Shown piece after piece: positions 60,943 through 64,000 of a DNA stretch of 64,000 nt. Under the pieces are notes generated by a model. That model did not search any database and was not told the DNA's origin. It saw only the letters and a list, made by a program, of their open reading frames with translations. Source of the DNA: Leishmania donovani (Eukaryota; Euglenozoa; Kinetoplastea; Trypanosomatida; Trypanosomatidae); contig NC_018255.1 in NCBI RefSeq assembly GCF_000227135.1, forward strand, positions 777,437-841,436, in the 5' to 3' direction. Position numbers and translations under genes: made by a program. The first letter of the stretch is position 1. Each line of letters starts with the position of its first letter.

Positions 60943-61992
60943 CTAACCAACTAGCACGTTCAACCGAGCCACTCTCTTGTTCGCATCTATTAGCTGGCGG
61001 AGTTTGATGGGGTCGTCAGACATCAGGCCGTTTAGGGGCCACTGAATCCCTTGCAAAATGTCGACCTCGTCGTTCAGGTTCCACCCAATCACAGCGACGC
61101 CTCGGCTCTGGAGGTACCTCCACAGCAACGGTGAGGAGAAAAGAAATGCACCCACAGCAGCAACAACTCTTCCATATTCCCTTGCGGCATCGTTCTTCAT
61201 AGTGCTTGTAAAAACCGGAATCGAGAAAACATCATAGTTTACGGAGAAGTAAGGCAGTAGCCCCGTGTAAAAGAGGAGGTACGTCTGGAAAAAATCACGA
61301 GGCCCCCCAAAAATCCGGTACCGTTTCCGAATTTCGGGCTCCCTCTCCGCAAAGTACTCGTTGATGAACTGTCGGTTCTTCGGTCGGCTGCTTCCCACGA
61401 AAGTGATGCTTTCGCGTCCGTGCGCGGCAAGCAGGTTTAGAACTAAAGCGACAAAATCTTCGCTTTCATCCTTGATGTCAATGTGCAGCGGCATAGAAGG
61501 GAACTTCTTGAGCACTTCACTCAAGAGGCAAATTCTGGTGGTGTCATCAACGGGGACGCTGTCAGACGCCTCGTACTGCTTGATGTCGCGAGTGGCAAAC
61601 TCCAACTCAATAGTTCTCTTGCATTGAGGAAGTGTTTTGGAAGGGTTCTTGCCGACCACCAACTCTGAAATCGTCACCCCCGCGTACTTTGGGCCGCATG
61701 TGCGTTCAAGTGTGCGGTCATGGCACACGACGATTTGCCCATCCTTCGACTCCCTGACATCCAGCTCGATCATGTCACAAAGCCCAACCTTGGCAGCCTG
61801 CATAAATGTGTACATTGTGTTTTCCGGACCCAAGAGGGAACCACCGCGGTGAGCAATCTTGGTTATAGGGTATGAAAACTTCTTTTTCAAGAGGGATTTC
61901 CGCTTTTTGCTACGTACTGCCATCTGGAGGAAGCAAACAGAAACGGCAATATAGGCTCCAGCTGACAGAGCGACGATTGAAAGCAAGCGCAT
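60943..61992 (-). CDS. Glycerophosphodiester phosphodiesterase
   Basis: 349 residues. An N-terminal hydrophobic helix (residues 3-25, LLSIVALSAGAYIAVSVCFLQM) followed by Arg/Lys-rich RSKKRKSLLKKK is a signal anchor. The GDPD domain follows: AHRGGSLLGPENT at 47-59 with catalytic His48 and the metal-binding Glu57, IELDVRESKDG at 75-85 with the Glu76/Asp78 metal ligands, VVCHDRTLERT at 88-98 with catalytic His91, later PLHIDIKDES, and a C-terminal GVAVIGWNLNDEVDI. It hydrolyses glycerophosphodiesters to glycerol 3-phosphate and an alcohol, or acts as a lysophospholipase D like mammalian GDE4/GDE7, which share the N-terminal membrane anchor. The exact substrate is unknown. Confidence 0.93.
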   Translation of the reverse strand: MRLLSIVALSAGAYIAVSVCFLQMAVRSKKRKSLLKKKFSYPITKIAHRGGSLLGPENTMYTFMQAAKVGLCDMIELDVRESKDGQIVVCHDRTLERTCGPKYAGVTISELVVGKNPSKTLPQCKRTIELEFATRDIKQYEASDSVPVDDTTRICLLSEVLKKFPSMPLHIDIKDESEDFVALVLNLLAAHGRESITFVGSSRPKNRQFINEYFAEREPEIRKRYRIFGGPRDFFQTYLLFYTGLLPYFSVNYDVFSIPVFTSTMKNDAAREYGRVVAAVGAFLFSSPLLWRYLQSRGVAVIGWNLNDEVDILQGIQWPLNGLMSDDPIKLRQLIDANKRVARLNVLVG

Positions 61993-62667
61993 CGGAACCT
62001 ACTAGAGTGTTAGCTCTTTCGAGGCGCACAAGCAAGCAGACATGAGAAACAACTAAAGTAAGGAGGAGTAAGAAGCCATTATGCAGTGCGCCACTGAGAT
62101 GACAGGTCCAGAAAGAACAGAAAAAAAAAGGCACCGCCGGCAATCAAGACTCGACGGACAATGCCAGAAGCAGCCATTCCCCGTTCGCAACGGCAGCTCT
62201 CACGCCGCCTTGCCGCATTCGACGCTGCTTTGATCGGCGAGCACACAGTGATCAGCTTCACCTTCTTTTGGCATTCAACAAAAACTAAACGTTCATTATA
62301 GATCACCACTAAAACCCTGATAGCTGCGAATAAAGCACTCTTCTATCCCCATCCAAACCGTGTTGGAGATACTGGTGGCCCGACTGAAGTGCTGCGCCAA
62401 CCCAAGGGCCCTCACATGAAAAGTAAGCGAGAGAAACGCATGAAGGAGAAAAGGTGCAGTAGCCTGACACTTCTTCAGCCCCCCCCCCTCGACCAAAATG
62501 CAGCGGTGGCGGTAAACCGACAACCAAGACAGAGAGCTCGTCACTTCTCCACGCACTGGCACGCAAAGAAACCATTCACAAACCAGAAGGTTACTCTAAG
62601 CCTACTTCGCCAGTTATTCAGTTTCAGCGAACAAGGAGCGGTAAAAAAATAAGCACTGGTTACCTCT
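61993..62667. other. Spacer upstream of the GDPD gene
   Basis: 5' flank of GDPD: plus-strand purine run at 62107-62130 (transcript pyrimidine tract). No gene is recognised. Confidence 0.5.
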
Positions 62668-63380
62668 ATGCAGACATTTAAGAGAAACCAACCCACTAAT
62701 GATATCCCCCCCCGCGCAGCCACCCCGCAACCTCCCGCGGCCATCCCGACGCCACCCTCAATGATAAGGGCCCGCCTAGCCCCAGGCAAAAAGGCCGCGA
62801 AAAGACCCTTTTATTCATCCTTTCCCTCTCGCACTCATCTGGCACCACCAGATTATCCGCGAACCCTGCTGATCCTCACCTTAAAAGCCGACGCACAGAA
62901 AGCCAGTCAACATTTTTTCTCAAAAGGTTCTTTTAAATGTAGGAAAAACACTTTAACCCGCAAGAAACACCCCACCCCGTCACCCGAAAGACATCCACCA
63001 CCAAACCAAAACGCGAAAAAGAGCACACCAACGTTTCATACCGCCAGAAGCCTGCAGACACCGTCGCCATCAAAACCATTTTCACACAAAGCACATCATG
63101 TGCCACTTTACCGCACGCAACTACTTTTTCTTATACTTGTAAACAACACAATTCACACACATTTTTTTATCCGCTGTTTCCTGGCTGCGAAACAGAAAGG
63201 ACGCCACCCTTTTCAAAAAAAGAAGCAGCCCGCCTTAGCACCCCCGCCAAAAAAGTCACCCAAGCGCCCCAGCAGAGACAAAGCAACCACCGGTTTACCC
63301 CACCAGCAGGGTTCAAATTTTTAACTTCAAAAGCAGAACAGTACTTACATTCATCACACAAAGAGCCCCACAAAAACACT
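62668..63380. other. G-poor, A/C-rich stretch of anomalous composition
   Basis: The plus strand is strikingly short of G and rich in A and C (for example 62940-63010 and 63040-63290), unlike the rest of the window. A 218-codon plus-strand frame spans 62668-63324, but its Lys/Pro/Thr/His-rich sequence follows from the composition and I do not call it a gene. It may be poor base calling next to a SIDER, or a real asymmetric spacer. Confidence 0.5.
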
Positions 63381-63814
63381 GAGCTGAACCCATCCCCACC
63401 AGGCCGGTCACAGGCCCCGTCGCGCGGCGCGAGGCAGCCGTAGGCACACGAGGTGCAGCAATGCCCAGACCCGGTCATCGGTGCATGGCTTCTGCCTCGA
63501 ACCTTACCCACCCCCGCCCCACAGGTCGCCCCACAGCCACGCACATTATGCTGGCCATCACCCGGGGCATCCCTCTCGGGGGGCCCAGGCTCACCCCGCC
63601 CCCAGTGGGCAGTGAGGGCCGGGGGTGGGACGCGTTCGAGTCACGCCGACACTCCGCCCATCCTGTGGATGGCGAAAACGTGTGCGCGGTCGCGGGTCGC
63701 TCCGGCGCCACGCCATCCAGCACCGGACACTGCGGGCATCGGCAGTGATACATCGCTCTGACTTCCCTACGTCACGCGCGCCTGACCCTGTCACCGCCAG
63801 AGGTGGTTGTGCTT
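63381..63814 (-). mobile_element. SIDER-type degenerate retroposon, copy D (5'-truncated)
   Basis: Near-identical to copy C from 63400 to about 63808, with the 6-G/CCC variant. Homology stops in GGTTGTGC near 63814, so the signature end is missing. At the other end GAGCTGAACCCATCCCCACC stands where copies A-C have GAGCTAAGCTCATCTCCGCC, a cluster of changes next to the G-poor stretch. Same orientation as the genes. Confidence 0.78.
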
Positions 63815-64000
63815 TGGCTTAAATGATAAATTCTGGGCTTTCAGAAGAGTAAGGGCAAATTATGTCGATGCAGATTGCTCCGTGCGAAAGTGTTCTGGAC
63901 TTTTCCGTTTGCGCCCGGAGTGGTTTCAGGAGCGGTGCAGTACTTGACGCAATGGATGATTATGACAATTGAAAGCCAGAGATGATTGGGCGAGTTGCGC
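63815..64000. other. Window end, nothing recognised
   Basis: 186 bases after the break of SIDER copy D. Less GC-rich than the rest; no frame or element recognised. Confidence 0.5.

Noticed and set aside
60723..60950. 75-codon minus-strand frame between GDPD and TMEM50
   Set aside because: Overlaps the GDPD stop and has no features; more likely UTR.
62668..63324. 218-codon plus-strand frame
   Set aside because: Lys/Pro/Thr/His-rich translation explained by the G-poor composition; antisense to all genes.

Overview
The window looks like a nuclear chromosome segment of a Leishmania-type trypanosomatid. It is GC-rich, every convincing gene is intronless and on the minus strand (one polycistronic unit, no strand switch seen), intergenic stretches are long and rich in CA/GT and purine/pyrimidine runs, and SIDER-type degenerate retroposons lie between genes in the sense of transcription. 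From memory, ribose-5-phosphate isomerase B and the editing helicase mHel61/KREH1 lie close together on T. brucei chromosome 11, and RpiB is on Leishmania chromosome 28, so this is probably a chromosome 28 segment. The species is not resolved. Three runs of 99 N show a draft assembly.

Layout in transcription order (right to left): a SIDER fragment and an unusually G-poor stretch (62-64 kb); glycerophosphodiester phosphodiesterase; TMEM50-family membrane protein; CEP76 homologue; mitochondrial DEAD-box helicase (KREH1/mHel61) with a SIDER downstream; Sua5/YrdC; RNA polymerase I/III subunit AC19; a possible small tail-anchored protein; an AMP-binding/carrier/ankyrin protein; DPCD; GRIM-19/NDUFA13-like complex I subunit; a CEP120-like coiled-coil protein; a divergent CDC123/D123 protein; a Ser/Thr kinase with a C-terminal membrane segment; a 7.3 kb gene-poor stretch with a diverged SIDER; a broken gene around two assembly gaps; two paralogous small membrane proteins with a SIDER downstream; an LRR protein with an S/R-repeat tail; a 4 kb spacer with one possible small ORF; a TRPC4AP-like protein; RpiB with a SIDER downstream; a mitochondrial EF-G2-type factor; and, at the left edge, the first 41 codons of a gene whose start is identical to the start of the broken gene 27 kb away.

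Themes: mitochondrial gene expression and respiration (EF-G2 type, KREH1, GRIM-19-like), flagellum/basal body (CEP76, DPCD, CEP120-like), translation and RNA supply (CDC123-like, Sua5, AC19) and sugar phosphates (RpiB). Neighbours in such units share transcription rather than function, so regulation is expected mainly in UTRs, where near-identical SIDER copies sit after RpiB, KREH1 and a small membrane-protein gene. The most unusual protein is the adenylation-carrier-ankyrin protein, which resembles a free-standing NRPS-like module. No CRISPR, rRNA or tRNA gene was recognised.
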